A stretch of DNA of 64,000 nt from Dromiciops gliroides (GCF_019393635.1 NC_057862.1:242220941-242284940), one strand, 5' to 3'; counted from the first letter of the stretch, positions 1 to 10,947 are shown. Numbers and translations are program-made. Notes: a model not told the origin generated them from the letters alone.

Positions 1-149
1 CTACACAAAGACAGCAGGAAAGAGGGGAGAGATCATCTACTTCAATAATTATGCTATAGAGTGTACTTGAAGGGAAGTGGAAGAATACATATTCTAATGC
101 CTAGTCAATGCTAGAAGCCAGGGTAATTAAAGAAGGAAGAAAGCAAAGG

Positions 150-390
150 AGCATTTATTAAGAGCCTACTATGTGCTATGCATTGTGGTAAGTATTTTAC
201 AATCATTATCTTATTTTATCTACACAACAACCCTGAGAGGTAGGTGCTATTATTATCCTCATTTTACAACTGAGGAAACTGAGGCAGACAGCATTTAAGT
301 GATTTGTCCAAGGTCACACAACTTTGATTTGAACTCAAGTCCTCAACTCCAGGCCCAGTACTCTGTCCATTGTGCCACCCAGCTGCAGAA
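150..390 (-). mobile_element. MIR-type CORE-SINE
   Basis: Read on the plus strand it is a MIR in reverse: CATTTATTAAGAGCCTAC near the left, then a TTTTACAACTGAGGAAAC block, the core AAGGTCACACAAC and a terminal GTGCCACCCAGCTGC. It is degenerate with no clear TSD. The small ORFs across it are chance frames. Confidence 0.75.
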
Positions 391-904
391 ATATGCCTGG
401 CTAATAGACCATTTATGGAATCTTAATAGTTTAGTAACTACCTTTGTATGTACTGGCTCTCGTGTCTCAATCCCTTGCCCATCTTTTGGAAATATCTTTG
501 GATCCTCTTTCAATCTCACCATCTTCTTCTACTTGATCTGACTGACTTCCAGTTACAAGAAGATACCCCCCCCCACCTGTCCTGGCCATCTTCTTGGTCT
601 CTGTCCCTGACACCCAAATCTCATGGATTCATAGAATGTTGGCAATGGGAGGGACCTTAGACATCACTTTGTCTAACTCTCTTTAATAGGATCAGAAAGA
701 CTAACTTACTTGTCCATTCTCAGTTGTTAGCAGAGCAGAAGACTAGAAGACCAGATGGCTGTCTCCAAGCCCAGTATACTTTACACAATTCCATAAAAGT
801 CGATCCATCTGTCTCTGGAAAGCTAAGAATTAGTCTCACTGGAAGTGAGTTTTGAGGCAAGCTTTAGAGATGGGTTCTGAGACTGAGCTTTGGCAAAGAA
901 AAAG
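391..904. other. Mostly unassigned; one degenerate repeat fragment
   Basis: No gene is seen. Around 606-700 there is a fragment of the common 'GGGAGGGACCTTAGACATCA' repeat type, seen again near 1310, 16040, 19920, 55950 and 56860. The rest has no feature I can name. Confidence 0.4.
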
Positions 905-1290
905 TACTTTATAAGTTATTATGGAGGAAAGAACACTGGAATGAGAGCCAGAAAATCTGGGTTCTAGTCCAGATTATATAACTAATTAACTCAGTGGGGG
1001 CACAGTGGATAAAGCACCGGCCCTGGATTCAGGAGTACCTGAGTTCAAATCTGGCCTCAGACACTTGACACTTACTAGCTGTGTGACCCTAGGCGAGTCA
1101 CTTAACCCCCATTGCCCCACTAAAAAACAGAAAACGAAAAAACAAAAACAAAAACAAAAATTAATTAACTCAGTGACCCTGGTAAATCCTTCTTCCTTTC
1201 TGGGCTTGTTTCCTCATCTGTAAAATGAGAGAATTAGGCTTTGGGATCACGAAGGTCTATTCCAGTTCCTATTTTCTCGATTCCTATAGA
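905..1290 (+). mobile_element. Old MIR split by a younger SINE
   Basis: The left part (GGGTTCTAGTCCAG) and right part (CAGTGACCCTGGTAAATC, then CCTCATCTGTAAAATGAGAG) join into one MIR once the SINE at 997-1161 is removed. Confidence 0.65.
997..1161 (+). mobile_element. Short CORE-SINE with perfect TSD
   Basis: A short marsupial CORE-SINE with a slightly shortened head, the full core and an A-rich AAAAAC-type tail. The 14 bp duplication TAATTAACTCAGTG occurs at 983-996 and again at 1162-1175, so this is a retrotransposed copy and a fairly young one. Confidence 0.9.
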
Positions 1291-1419
1291 ATGGTGACCA
1301 GGAGTCTATAGATTCATTGAATTCTAGAGTTGGTAGGAATCATAGAAGTCCCCTAGCCCAACCCCCTTATTTTACAGATGAGGAAACAGAGGCTCCAAGA
1401 TTTTCTATTGCATTTAGCA

Positions 1420-2113
1420 TGATATCTGGGCTTTGGTCAGATCTTCTACTTCATTTTCAGATAACCCCATTTTCTCTGTTTGGAAACATAGTTGGCACAC
1501 CCCAGAGGTGAGAATTACTAATTGGAAGTGGTGGCAGGGAAATCCCCCACCCTGCCCCCTACCAGAACAATGGGAGGGAATAATGGCTGGGTGGAGGGTG
1601 AAGGTGGGGGCTGGGGGAGAAGGTTAGGGACCTTTCAAAAATGGAAACCAGATGAGCAGTTCAAAAGGTAGCGAATTCTTCACGGGAGCACTCCTTTGTT
1701 GTGAGCGTTTGAGGCCAGAGCAGCTGGACAGCTTTCTTCCCTGCCCTGACAGCAACGACAGCGTGGACACGGATAACTGCATTAGATGCACTCGGCTCCT
1801 TTCAATAAAACACTCTTTTGGAGTTACAATAGAGGAAAAATGGCAGCAACCTAAGGTTGAAGTGGAGAACTCTCTCCCTCTTCTCTCTTCTCTCCCCCCG
1901 CATCCCTCCCCCCACCTCCCCATCCACCCCCTAGTGAAATCATCCGGAATTCATTCTCATGATTCAACTAATCAAAGTTTAGCCACTGTGTTGTTAAAAA
2001 GAAAAGAAAAAACCCCAGCTCTTCCAGCCCACTTCCACAGGAAATGATGCCCTGGGGAGAGCCGAGTGAAAGTTCCTCCTTAACTGGTTAGGGAGGAAGT
2101 ACTTTTAAGATGT

Positions 2114-2115
<2 letters not shown>
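1420..2115. other. Unique block, candidate conserved non-coding DNA
   Basis: No repeat is recognised. The part from about 1640 to 2060 has balanced composition, several CpGs and no microsatellite. Overlapping ORFs on both strands (131 aa plus, 99 aa minus) look like chance: no domain, no splice context and no codon bias I can see. Confidence 0.3.

Positions 2116-2167
<52 letters not shown>
2116..2167 (+). repeat. (CT)n microsatellite
   Basis: About 26 uninterrupted CT units, a likely length-variable locus. Confidence 0.97.
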
Positions 2168-2171
<4 letters not shown>

Positions 2172-2284
2172 ACCTGTGTGTAACCTGTGGTTCACATGAA
2201 TCAGGTCTAATCCTAGGGGCTCTTTGGCTAATTGCCCCTATATGGGATTGCTACAGGGAAGTCTCTTAGTATACTCACAGTATG

Positions 2285-2470
2285 TTATTGCTGTTCAGCT
2301 ATTTCAGTCATGTCTTACTCTTTGTGACCCCATTTCGGGTTTTCTTTGAAAAGAAACTGGAATGGTTTGCTATTTCCTTCTCCAGCTCATTTTACAGAGG
2401 GGGAAACTGAAGCAAACAGGCTTAAGTAAGGGTCACACAGATAGTGTCTGACACATTTGAATTCAGGTCT
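2285..2470 (-). mobile_element. Long CORE-SINE, 3' part (continues at 5925)
   Basis: Reverse-oriented long SINE: TTGCTGTTCAGCTATTTCAG, TTTGTGACCCCATTTCGGG, then CTCATTTTACAGAGGGGGAA. It is cut inside the 5' half by a short SINE and a LINE; the missing end (CACTCTATCCACTGTGCCGC) resumes at 5925-5985. Confidence 0.82.
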
Positions 2471-2610
2471 TTTTTTGTGGGGTAATGAGGGTTAAGTGAC
2501 TTGCCCAGGGTCATACAGCTAGTAAGTGTCAAGTGTCTGAGGCCAGATTTGAACTCAGGTCCTCCTGAATCCAGGGCCAGAGCCTTATCCACTATACTGC
2601 CTAGCTGCCC
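2471..2610 (-). mobile_element. Short CORE-SINE inserted in the long SINE
   Basis: Poly-T start on the plus strand, then GGTTAAGTGACTTGCCCAGG, ending CTAGCTGCCC. Flanks GAATTCAGGTCT (2459-2470) and AAATTCAGACCT (2613-2624) are a diverged target duplication. Confidence 0.85.
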
Positions 2611-3891
2611 TCAAATTCAGACCTTTTTTTTTAGTTGAATAGAATTTTATTTTCCAAAATATATGTAAAAACAAATTTTGACATCAATTTTTAAAAAACT
2701 TTGTGTTCCAACTTCTCTTCCTCCCTCCCTTCCCACCCTGCATCCACAAGAAATCAAGCAATTAAAAATAAGTTATACATGAGTAGTAATGGAAAACATT
2801 GGCACATTAGCTAGGTTGCGAGAGAAAACAGTTAAAAGATAAAACTTCAGATTAAGGAATTGTCAAAAAAAATTTTTTTTAAATGTGTTTCCATATGTTT
2901 TCAGATACTATCAGTTCTTTCTCTGTAGATGAATTGCAATTTTCATAAGTCCTTCAGGGTTATATTGGATCATTGCCTTGCTGAAAATAACCACATGCTT
3001 CCCAGCAGATCATCTTACACTATTCCTGTTATTTTGTATACAGTACATTTCACTCTGTTTCAGTTCATGTACGCCTTTCCAGGTTTTTCTGATAGTATCC
3101 TGTTCATCATAACCTGTATATAGTACCTTAAACTTGACAAAGAAATTTCTTCATAATAGCCCAGCAAAGTAGGTACCATACATTTTGCTATTATAATCAA
3201 CCATCATAACTATTTCCCTCCATCCTATTCCCTTCCCATGATATTTACTCTATTTTCTATCTTCTTTTAACCTATTCCTCCTGAAAATTGTTTTACTTCT
3301 GACTGTCCCCTCCCCTGCTCTGCACTCCCTTTTTTCACCCTTCCCTCCTTATCCTCTTCCCCTCCTACTTTCTCATAGGATTAAATAGATTACTCCTCCC
3401 AATGGGGTGTGAATGTTATTCCCTTCTTGAGCCTACTCTGATGAGATTAAGGTCTTCCAGCTAATTCTGTGTTCTAAATTTTTCTTCCTCCCTCCCTCCT
3501 CAACTCTCCCTATGAAATCAAGCAATTCAATATGTCATACTTGTGCAGTAATGCAGAGCATCTTCACCTTCCTTGAAAGTGTTTTGCTTTTTACTGCTCT
3601 CTCCCCCAATCTACCCTTCTCTCCTTCCCCTCTTCTCCCTCCCAAACCTTATCTCCCTCCCCTCCATCAGGGCAAAAATATGTTACTATACCTACTTGAG
3701 TATGTATGTTAGTTCCTCTTTGAGCCAATTCTGATGATAATAAGGTTCTCTTACTCTCCCACTCCTTCCCCTTCTTCCCCTCCCCTCCATAAGCTTTTTT
3801 CTTGTTTCCATCATGTGAACTACCTCTCCCCAGACCATCTCTCCCCTTTCCCCTCCCCCAGTCTATTCCTCCTACACTTCAATCCTATTTT

Positions 3892-4029
3892 TTGGTGAGG
3901 CAATTGGGGTTAAGTGACTTGCCCAGGGTCACACAGCTAATAAGTGTCAAGGGTCTGAGGCCAGATTTGAACTCAGGTCATCCTGAATCCAGGACCAGTG
4001 CTCTATCCACTGTGCCACCTAGCTGCCCC
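3892..4029 (-). mobile_element. Short CORE-SINE inside the HAL1-like element
   Basis: Flanked by ACTTCAATCCTATTTT (3876-3891) and ACCTCAATTCTATTTT (4030-4045), a 16 bp TSD with two differences. It inserted after the LINE. Confidence 0.9.
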
Positions 4030-4058
4030 ACCTCAATTCTATTTTAAAGATGTCATCA

Positions 4059-4169
4059 TGGGTTAGTTAGGTGGCACAGTGGACAAAGCACCAGCCCTGG
4101 ACCCAGGAGGCTCCAAGCCCAAATCCAGCCCCAGACATAAGACACCCCACCCTGTTTGCCTCACAAAGA
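4059..4169 (+). mobile_element. Degenerate short CORE-SINE inside the HAL1-like element
   Basis: Head GTTAGGTGGCACAGTGGACA and AAGCACCAGCCCTGG are recognisable, but the core is mostly deleted before the CCTGTTTGCCTCACAAAG tail. Confidence 0.7.
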
Positions 4170-4441
4170 ACAAAACATAAATGCTTTACAGATATCCCTT
4201 CATATTCAGTTTAGACCTGTGTCTTCTGTGAATTCCTTACTGAGAAAGTTCTTTTGAGTTCGAAGTATTATCTTCCCATGTAGGAATGTAAACAGTTTGA
4301 TCTTTTAATATCCCTCATGAAGTCTTTTTCCTGTTTACCTTTTTGTGTTTCTCCAGGGTCTTGTATTTGAAAGTCAAATTTTCTATTCAGTTCAGGTCTT
4401 TTCATCACAAATGCCTGAAAGTCTTCTTTTTCATTGAAATC

Positions 4442-5193
4442 TCATTTTTTCCTCTGAAAGATTATAATCCGTTTTTCTGGGTACATGATTCTTGGCTGTA
4501 GTCCCAGTTCCTTTGCCCTATGGAATATGATATTCCATGCCCTTGGGTCCTTTAGTGTAGATGCTGCTAGATCTTGTTTTAGCCTTATTGGAGCTCCACA
4601 GTATTTGAATTCCTTTTTTCTAGCTGCTTGCAATATTTTCTACTTGACCTGGGAGCTCTGGAATTTGGCTATAATATTCCTGGAGGTTTGCCTTTTGGGA
4701 TCTCTTTCAGGAGGTGGTCAGTGGATTCTTTCAATTTCTATTTTGCCTTCTGCTTCTAGAATATTAGGGCAATTTTCCCTGATAATCTCTTGAATGATGG
4801 TTTCTAAGCTCTTATTTTGGTCATGGTTTTCAGGTAGTCCAGTGATTTTCAAATTATCTCTTCTGTATTTGTTTTCCAGGTCAGCTGTTTTTCCAAGGAG
4901 CTATTTCATCTCAACCTCTATTTTTTTTGCTGTACTGTGTCTTGGTTTTGCAGAAAGTCACTAGCTTCCATTTGTTTAATCCTAATTCTTAGGCAATTAT
5001 TTTCTTGAGAGAGCTTTTCTATTTCTTTTCCCATTTGGCTTTTCAAGCTGTTGACTTTTTTCTCATGACTTTCCTGCATTTCTCTCATTTCTCTTTCCAT
5101 TCTTTCCTCCATCTCTCTAAATCTTCCTTCTATCTCTCCTACCTTGTCTTCAAAGTCCCTTTTGAGTGCTTCCATAGCCTGAGACCAATTCAT
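4442..5193 (-). pseudogene. Decayed L1/HAL1 ORF1 (coiled-coil RNA-binding protein)
   Basis: ORF1p of L1-type elements is a trimeric coiled-coil nucleic-acid chaperone that binds its own RNA. Here two open pieces survive: the coiled coil (91 codons ending at 4918, heptad-like EEMERE repeats) and the C-terminal domain (63 codons, 4633-4442). The intervening 4634-4917 has lost its frame, so this is a broken copy and not a host gene. Confidence 0.8.
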
Positions 5194-5924
5194 ATTTTTC
5201 TGGGAAGCTTTGAATGTTGGAGCTTTGACTTTGTTATTGTCTTCTTCGGTGTATTGTGGTCTACCTTTTCCCCAAAGAAGTTTTTGATGGTCTGCTGCTT
5301 TCTCTGCCTACTCATCTTGGCTGCCTATTTCTTGGCTTTAAACTCCTTAAAGTGTAGTCCAGGACACATTGTTCAAGCTATAGCATGGCCCAGGGGGTGA
5401 TTGGGATTCTTCTCAGCCTGCCTGGCCTGTGAGTAACCATGACTGCTTTTTCTTTGACTTGGAAACAGAAGTCTGATTGAACTCTGATTCTGTATGGTTG
5501 GAAGCTTGGCATGCCTGTGCCCCTCCCCCACTGGGCCACCACCACTCAATTCAGCCCACTTGTTCAGAACCAGGGTGCTTTGCCCCAACTCCATCAGAGA
5601 CTGTCTCCACTTCACCCCGGCCTACCACCGAACCCCCTCACCAGTCTGTGATCAGAGACTTAGAAGCTTATGTCACTGAAGAGACTCTGAGGCATTCTGG
5701 AAGCACTGTCTGTTCCTGGCTGGGTCTGGACTATGCTCTGAGCTGTTCAGCCTGATCAGTAGGTGATTGCAATTGCCCTCTTTTGCTGAAAAATAGTCTC
5801 ACTCTATTCTTATGTGCATTAGGCTGCTCTGGTGTTTTTTTTTTAACTGCATTATTTGGGAGTGAGTGGATGAGTTTATCTGGAGCTTGTGGGAATCACA
5901 GCCTCTCCTCCGCCATCTTGGGTC

Positions 5925-5985
5925 CCAAATTCAGGTCTTGACTTGAGGCACAGCACTCTATCCACTGTGCCGCCTAGCTGACCTG
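5925..5985 (-). mobile_element. Long CORE-SINE, 5' part (resumes from 2470)
   Basis: CAGCACTCTATCCACTGTGC and CGCCTAGCTGACC are the reversed SINE head, completing the copy begun at 2285. Confidence 0.8.
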
Positions 5986-6433
5986 TCCACAGTTTATTCA
6001 TTAAGTCCCTCTCCTCCATCCAGATGAGTAAAGGGCTTCCCAGCTCTTGCACAGATACTCAAGGTATTAAATACACACTGGCATGAGATGCCCTTTATTT
6101 TACCCATTGGAAAATGCATATGATTCAAAGGACTCATAGAAGCCCCATGAACAAATACATAAAGTACTCAAGTAGCCCATTGGACCCTCTCTGGAAGTTA
6201 ACTAGGTTTTGGGGGTGTGTGCTGCTGAACAAGGGACCAAACCCCTTCAGACCAGACCTGAATTGTTCAAGCAACTCATGTGAATAGAAAGGAAGGAAGT
6301 CAAGGTCCAGCTCTCTTGACACACTTACCCCCGAGCCCCAGTGACATAGCTCCAGTCTTCCAGATATAGGGGCCACATTGACAATTCTTTCCCATCTCCA
6401 AGAACTACACTATTGAGGAAACCTATCTATAGG
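5986..6433. other. Unassigned spacer
   Basis: No gene or clear repeat is recognised here; only short chance ORFs are present. Confidence 0.35.
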
Positions 6434-6820
6434 ACAGAAGTTCTTAAATGTTTTGTGTCATGGAGCCCTTTGGCTATCTGCTGAAGCCTGTGGACCCCTT
6501 CTCAGAATAATAATAATAATGTTGTTTTTTAAAACAAATTCATTGGGGGCAGCTAAGTGGCACAGTGGATAAAACACGGGTCCTGGATTCAGGAGTACCT
6601 GAGTCCAAATCCAGCCTCAGACTCTTGACACTTACTAGCTGTGTGACTCTGGGCAAGTCACTTAACCCCCATGGCCCTGCAAAAAAAAAAAAATCATCAT
6701 TGAGGGAAATGCTAAATTTTAATTAGTGGAGGGGGTGGGGAAAGATATATTTTTTTTTCCTCATTTAAATTCATGGACTTCCTGAAATCTATCCATGGGC
6801 CTCAGGTTAAGAATCCCTGT
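6434..6820. mobile_element. hAT-like non-autonomous DNA transposon, split by a SINE
   Basis: The ends are inverted: AGAAGTTCTTAAATG on the left and GGTTAAGAATCCCTG on the right, with mirrored TGGAGCCCTTTGG / CATGGGCCTCAGG interiors. It has no transposase ORF. Family placement rests on the termini, and the 8 bp target duplication is not clear. Confidence 0.55.
6545..6693 (+). mobile_element. Short CORE-SINE inside the hAT relic
   Basis: Complete head, core and A13 tail, with a short TCATTG-type flank repeat on both sides. Confidence 0.9.
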
Positions 6821-7687
6821 ACTGGGAGGATTGATGTCTGAATTCCACAAATTCAGAAGTCTCAAATTTCAGATTACCCATAAGGTAACCACTATGGCTG
6901 AGAAGGTAAAGTCTCAGGATCTATCTTCTTAGGCCACATGTCAGCACAAAACTGTCTCTTGTCATGTGCTTCTGTAGGAATCCTATCAATGCTACCCTAC
7001 CACTCACAGGCATGGATATACATTGGTGCCAGCTGTGACTCAAGATGACTTTTTCAAAGTAGCTTTGCATTTTAATTCCATCGTACTGGTATGGTTTTAG
7101 TTCAAGCAAATGCATTGTTCCATTTTTCATTGAATACCAAAATTACATAATACAGATGTTGTAGAGATGCCATGTTAGCACTTGTCCTTCCTTCTCCTTC
7201 TGACTATTATCCTAGAGAATCTTGGACCTGCATCAGCAACCACATCTGGCATGCCCTGCATGGTGTCTATGAGGACTCTTCCCAAGTAGCATGACCAGCC
7301 TTTGGTTTTATGTTTTAATTCAGATGATACACCCTTTAACTTTTAAGATCAGAAAAGGAGCAGGCAATCTGAGTTAGAATGAATGTGTTGATAGTAGGAA
7401 CAGTCCTCAGGGTCTTTGGTCAAGAATTTACATGAGGAAAATAATGCTGCACCTTGTTCAGCGGGAGCAATAAAAACAAGATGGTGTCAGTTCAGGTCAT
7501 TGTAGTCCTTGTTCCAATTTCATTCTTTTTATTACTATTGCATTTTAAAAGTTTAGTTGCTATTTAAAAAATAAGTTTAGTCAAGTTTCAATTTACTTAA
7601 TATGATGAATGATAATAATGATGTTTTGGCCAGACCTAACTCAGGCCAATCCAATGATTCAGGTTTAGGATTAGATTTTGAATGTAC
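6821..7687. other. Unassigned, repeat-poor
   Basis: No gene is seen. The minus-strand 69-codon ORF near 6921-7130 has no recognisable features. Confidence 0.35.
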
Positions 7688-7828
7688 TTTTTTTTTTTTT
7701 GCAGGGCAATGGGGATTAAGTGACTTGCCCAGGGTCACACAGCTAGTACGTGTCAAGGCCAGATTTGAACTCAGGTCCTCCTGAATCCAAAGCCTGGGTT
7801 TTATCCACTGGGTCACCTAACTGCCCCC
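7688..7828 (-). mobile_element. Short CORE-SINE
   Basis: T-run, GCAGGGCAATGGGGATTAAG core and a CACCTAACTGCCCC end. GGATTAGA-type flanks on both sides suggest a diverged TSD. Confidence 0.9.
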
Positions 7829-7919
7829 CAGGCTCAGGATTAGAATGTAAGTTTGTAGATCATAAAATGCAATGAAAATGACTTTACCTACAACAAAGGA
7901 TAAAAAAGATACAATTCTT

Positions 7920-8084
7920 TTATTTTGTTTGTTTCTTTGTTTTTTTTGGTGAGGCAATTGGGGTTAAGTGATTTGCCTAGGGTCACACAGCTAGTAAGTG
8001 TCAAGTGTCTGAGGCTGGATTTGAACTCAGGTCCTCCTGATTCCAGGGCCGGTGCTCTATCCACTGCACCATCTATCTGCCCCC
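7920..8084 (-). mobile_element. Short CORE-SINE with perfect 16 bp TSD
   Basis: The duplication AAAAGATACAATTCTT is identical at 7904-7919 and 8085-8100. The element is complete with a T-rich (A-tail) end, among the youngest in the window. Confidence 0.95.
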
Positions 8085-8269
8085 AAAAGATACAATTCTT
8101 AAGGTTAAAAAGAGAGTACTTGGGATAAAAAAGGCTATTTCCCTCCAGCTTCACATTCACCATGGGAACCAGCCATGGTAGGTCAGGAAGAGCAGTGGGG
8201 ATTCCCTAAAATCTTTGACATCAATTCCTCATAGATTGGGCCTTTTTTTTGGTCTTAGTTGGCAAGGAA

Positions 8270-8350
8270 GCCAAACCAGTGATAGTCCCACTGTGTATAG
8301 CACAGTGCCTGACACACAGTTAGCACTTGATAAATGCTGGTTGTGTGCCT
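8270..8350 (+). mobile_element. L2 3'-end fragment
   Basis: Matches the L2 terminus: GCACAGTGCCTGACACACAG followed by TTGATAAATGCTGG. Confidence 0.5.
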
Positions 8351-8699
8351 GCCAAGGAAAACCTCTCTGCTTCCTGTAATGGAAAATCAGTCCAACCCAC
8401 ACAAACAGGTGCTGCTCCTACTGCATCCCACCCCTTAGTGTCAAGGTCCCAAAAATATTCTAGCTAATTGTCTACCACTAAAATAATCTTAAAACAATCC
8501 TAGCCTAAACAGTATTGGGAGGGAAACTTAATGCAAATAGTAAGACTTACTACAAACAATATTTTTTAAAGTGGGGTTCATACAGTGAGGGGCCAGCATG
8601 TAATAATACCACATCCCCTGATATAAAATGAAACAAAACATGATTAGCACAAGCAGGACCAGAAACGTAAGGTCACATAGGACACATCCAAACAATGTC

Positions 8700-9830
8700 A
8701 CCAGTCCATCTCATAGGTCTGGATCATTGTATCAAGGCAGCTAAAAAGTCATGGACATCTTGCATGCAACTTGTCCTGGGACCTGAGCTGATAGGGAAAT
8801 GGTTCTATGCCAACACTCACTAAATGTCCCTGCCCCATCAGCCCAAACCTCTTTCTCTCTGGGAATCTCGTTATAGGTATGGCACAAAATGTTGGCTCCT
8901 GAGAGGCTTCTACCAAAGGTCCATTCTCTTATGGTGTGAAAATTGGATAAAAATTCTTCCTTGGCTTCAGTGAAGAATTCAAGATTTTCACCAAATCAGT
9001 TAAGTTAACCCCTCTCTTTCAGGTGAATTCCTTTTCACCATGATTTTTAAAAGACAATTTCATTTCTCCCATCTTATTAAAAAAGTAAAGCACCTCCCCA
9101 TAATTCTACTCCCTTGTTTCTCAGAACCATACTGGGGGAAAGGAAACTTACCAATTGAGGAGAACCTGACCTATTTCTTAAGTTGTATGGGATTTTCAGA
9201 GAGAGCAGCCAACTCAAAATCCAAGTAATTCTGCCTAAAAGGTGGAATTAGGAAGGGCAGGAGAGAATTAACTGGGAATATGTCTAAAACTGATCTTGTC
9301 CTTGTAAGGTGAGTCTTCCTGCAGAAAAATGGATCCAAGAAATTACTCAAATGGAGAGCCCTCCCCCTTCTTGAGTTGTCACTAAATTTATGAAGGACAC
9401 AGCCTGTAGGAAATGAGATACCCAACTGTAATTATCAGCATGTGTTAAAGTTTCTATTTCAAAAATCCATTAGGGTGATCAGTGATATCTATTGCTTGAA
9501 AATAATATGGAAGATGGGAAATCCAGAGAATGTAATGTCAACGAATCCAATCTTGGACCTACTTCAATATAAAATGAGTATCCTGATTAGGGTATGAGGC
9601 AAGGGGATGGAGGAGGTAGCATAAAGAAAGAGGATATGTTTGTTCTATTAGGGCTTTGATAGTAGTGGATTTACCTGGCACATACCCTTCTATAGTAAAG
9701 GCAGCTCTTGTCCTGAGATGAGGAAGAGAGCCAGTATAATGAATCAGCCAATTAGAAGCAGGTTGAGAATAGCATGCAAGCGTGCTATATTGATCTTTCA
9801 AAAATGGACTCTTTAATTGGCATAAAAATA
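8700..9830 (-). mobile_element. Decayed ERV-like relic, copy 1 (integrase region)
   Basis: Minus-strand frames near 9560-9800 carry a broken integrase-like core (TIKALIEQTY and DTHFI, like the conserved ALxEH...DxGTHF stretch). The block is colinear with 61560-63060: matched segments occur at 8740/61645, 8860/61725, 9385/62355 and 9600-9760/62560-62700. Stops and frameshifts throughout show it is dead. The family is not assigned. Confidence 0.45.
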
Positions 9831-10194
9831 ATTATTGAGCAAAAGCAGCTCCAAAATACTTAGTTCCGTATATCATATGGTACCATGTCAAATCAATGTA
9901 ACATTACTGCCCTCATATTAAGATTGATGATGGATCCAAATCCCAATCTCTGTTGTCCTTGTTAGGGGATTAAACTGATTATTCACTTCAACAGAGGGTA
10001 TAAAGGTCTCTCTGATGGCCACTAACATGTACTATAAACCACTATATTCAGTGAAAGTCATCAGTAAAATTCTTCTTTGGTGCTGAGTCCATGGTGGAAA
10101 GACTTTAATTGTCCAAATCTGTTTTTCCCAGGCTATGAAGGGAAGGGTGTCTCCTCTAATAGGAGTTTGAATCTGTGAGAAAATTATTAATAAT

Positions 10195-10800
10195 AGGGAG
10201 TTTCGGGGACTCAGAGACTGTCCCCTCCCCCCTACAGGAACTCTGGCTGGTTTTGCAGGGCCAGCCTAGAGTCAGGAGAATTTCAAAGGAAATGTAGATA
10301 AACCTTCCTAACTAACTAAAGGAAGTTAACTAACCTAAGACCACACTCAAGTCATGTCAATCAATGGACTTGAATGTTACCGGCCAATTAGCTTGGATCA
10401 AGGTCAAGTGCCCCACCTCTACCTGAGAGGGGTCTCTTTCTCTCTCTCCCCTCTCCCATGCTGCTTTCTCTCTCCCCTGGGTATATAGGGCTTCTGATCT
10501 TTCTGAGCCATGTGCCCTCTCTCTTTACTTATATTTAATATGCTTTAATAAATGGTTAATGGGGCAGCTAGGTGGCTCAGTGGATAGAGCACTGACCCTG
10601 GAGTCAGGAGTACCTGAGTTCAAATCCAGCCTCAGACACTTAACACTTACTAGCTGTATGACCCTGGGCAAGTCACTTAACCCCAATTGCCCTGCAAAAA
10701 AAAATGGTTAATGCCCCCAAATTGGTACAGTAGCCTCTAATTTCTAAGTAGCTATATATTAGAACCCCAGCTAATTTTCCCTAAAACTTGGGACATAGAA
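10195..10800 (+). mobile_element. LTR, plus orientation, copy 1
   Basis: It has an LTR layout: GC-rich U3, GTATATAGGG TATA box (about 10491), then ATTTAATATGCTTTAATAAA with AATAAA at 10547-10552, and an R/U5-like tail (CCCCAAATTGGTACAGTAGC, CTAGCT). An inverted copy at 25945-26600 shares these blocks. A SINE lies just after AATAAA (10562-10701). The outer ends are approximate, and no matching partner LTR or internal region in this orientation is seen, so it is probably solo. Confidence 0.6.
10562..10701 (+). mobile_element. Short CORE-SINE inside the LTR
   Basis: A complete copy with an AAATGGTTAATG duplication at 10550-10561 and 10702-10713. Confidence 0.95.
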
Positions 10801-10947
10801 TTTTTTTTTTTTGCAGGGTAATGAGGGTTAAGTGACTTGCCCAGGGTCACACAGCTAGTAAGTGTTAAGTGTCTAAGGCCGAATTTGAACTCAGGTACTC
10901 CTGACTCCAGGGCCGGTGCTCTATCCACTGCGCCACCTAGCTGCCCC
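10801..10947 (-). mobile_element. Short CORE-SINE
   Basis: Starts with a T12 run and ends GCGCCACCTAGCTGCCCC. It abuts the LTR end and lies opposite in strand to the SINE 100 bp upstream. Confidence 0.93.

Larger units (their letters stand above)
2626..5924 (-). mobile_element. HAL1-like LINE (L1-related, ORF1 only), near full length
   Basis: A 3.3 kb L1-related element on the minus strand. Its 5' end (5924) carries the CAAGATGGCGGAGGAGAGG motif typical of L1 5'UTRs. ORF1 follows: a Glu/Lys-rich coiled coil (5193-4918) and the C-terminal nucleic-acid-binding region (4633-4442, motif KDPRAWNIIFHRAKELGLQP). After ORF1 there are 1.8 kb of polypurine-bearing 3' sequence and an A-tail (plus-strand T run near 2626), with no reverse-transcriptase ORF. 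The flanks CAAATTCAGACCTT (2612-2625) and CAAATTCAGGTCTT (5925-5938) are a 14 bp TSD with two differences, so both ends are intact and the missing ORF2 is not a truncation. Two SINEs lie inside at 3892-4029 and 4059-4169. Confidence 0.8.

Noticed and set aside
4918..5193. 91-codon coiled-coil ORF as a host gene
   Set aside because: It lies in the ORF1 position of a TSD-bounded LINE and is followed by the ORF1 C-terminal domain.
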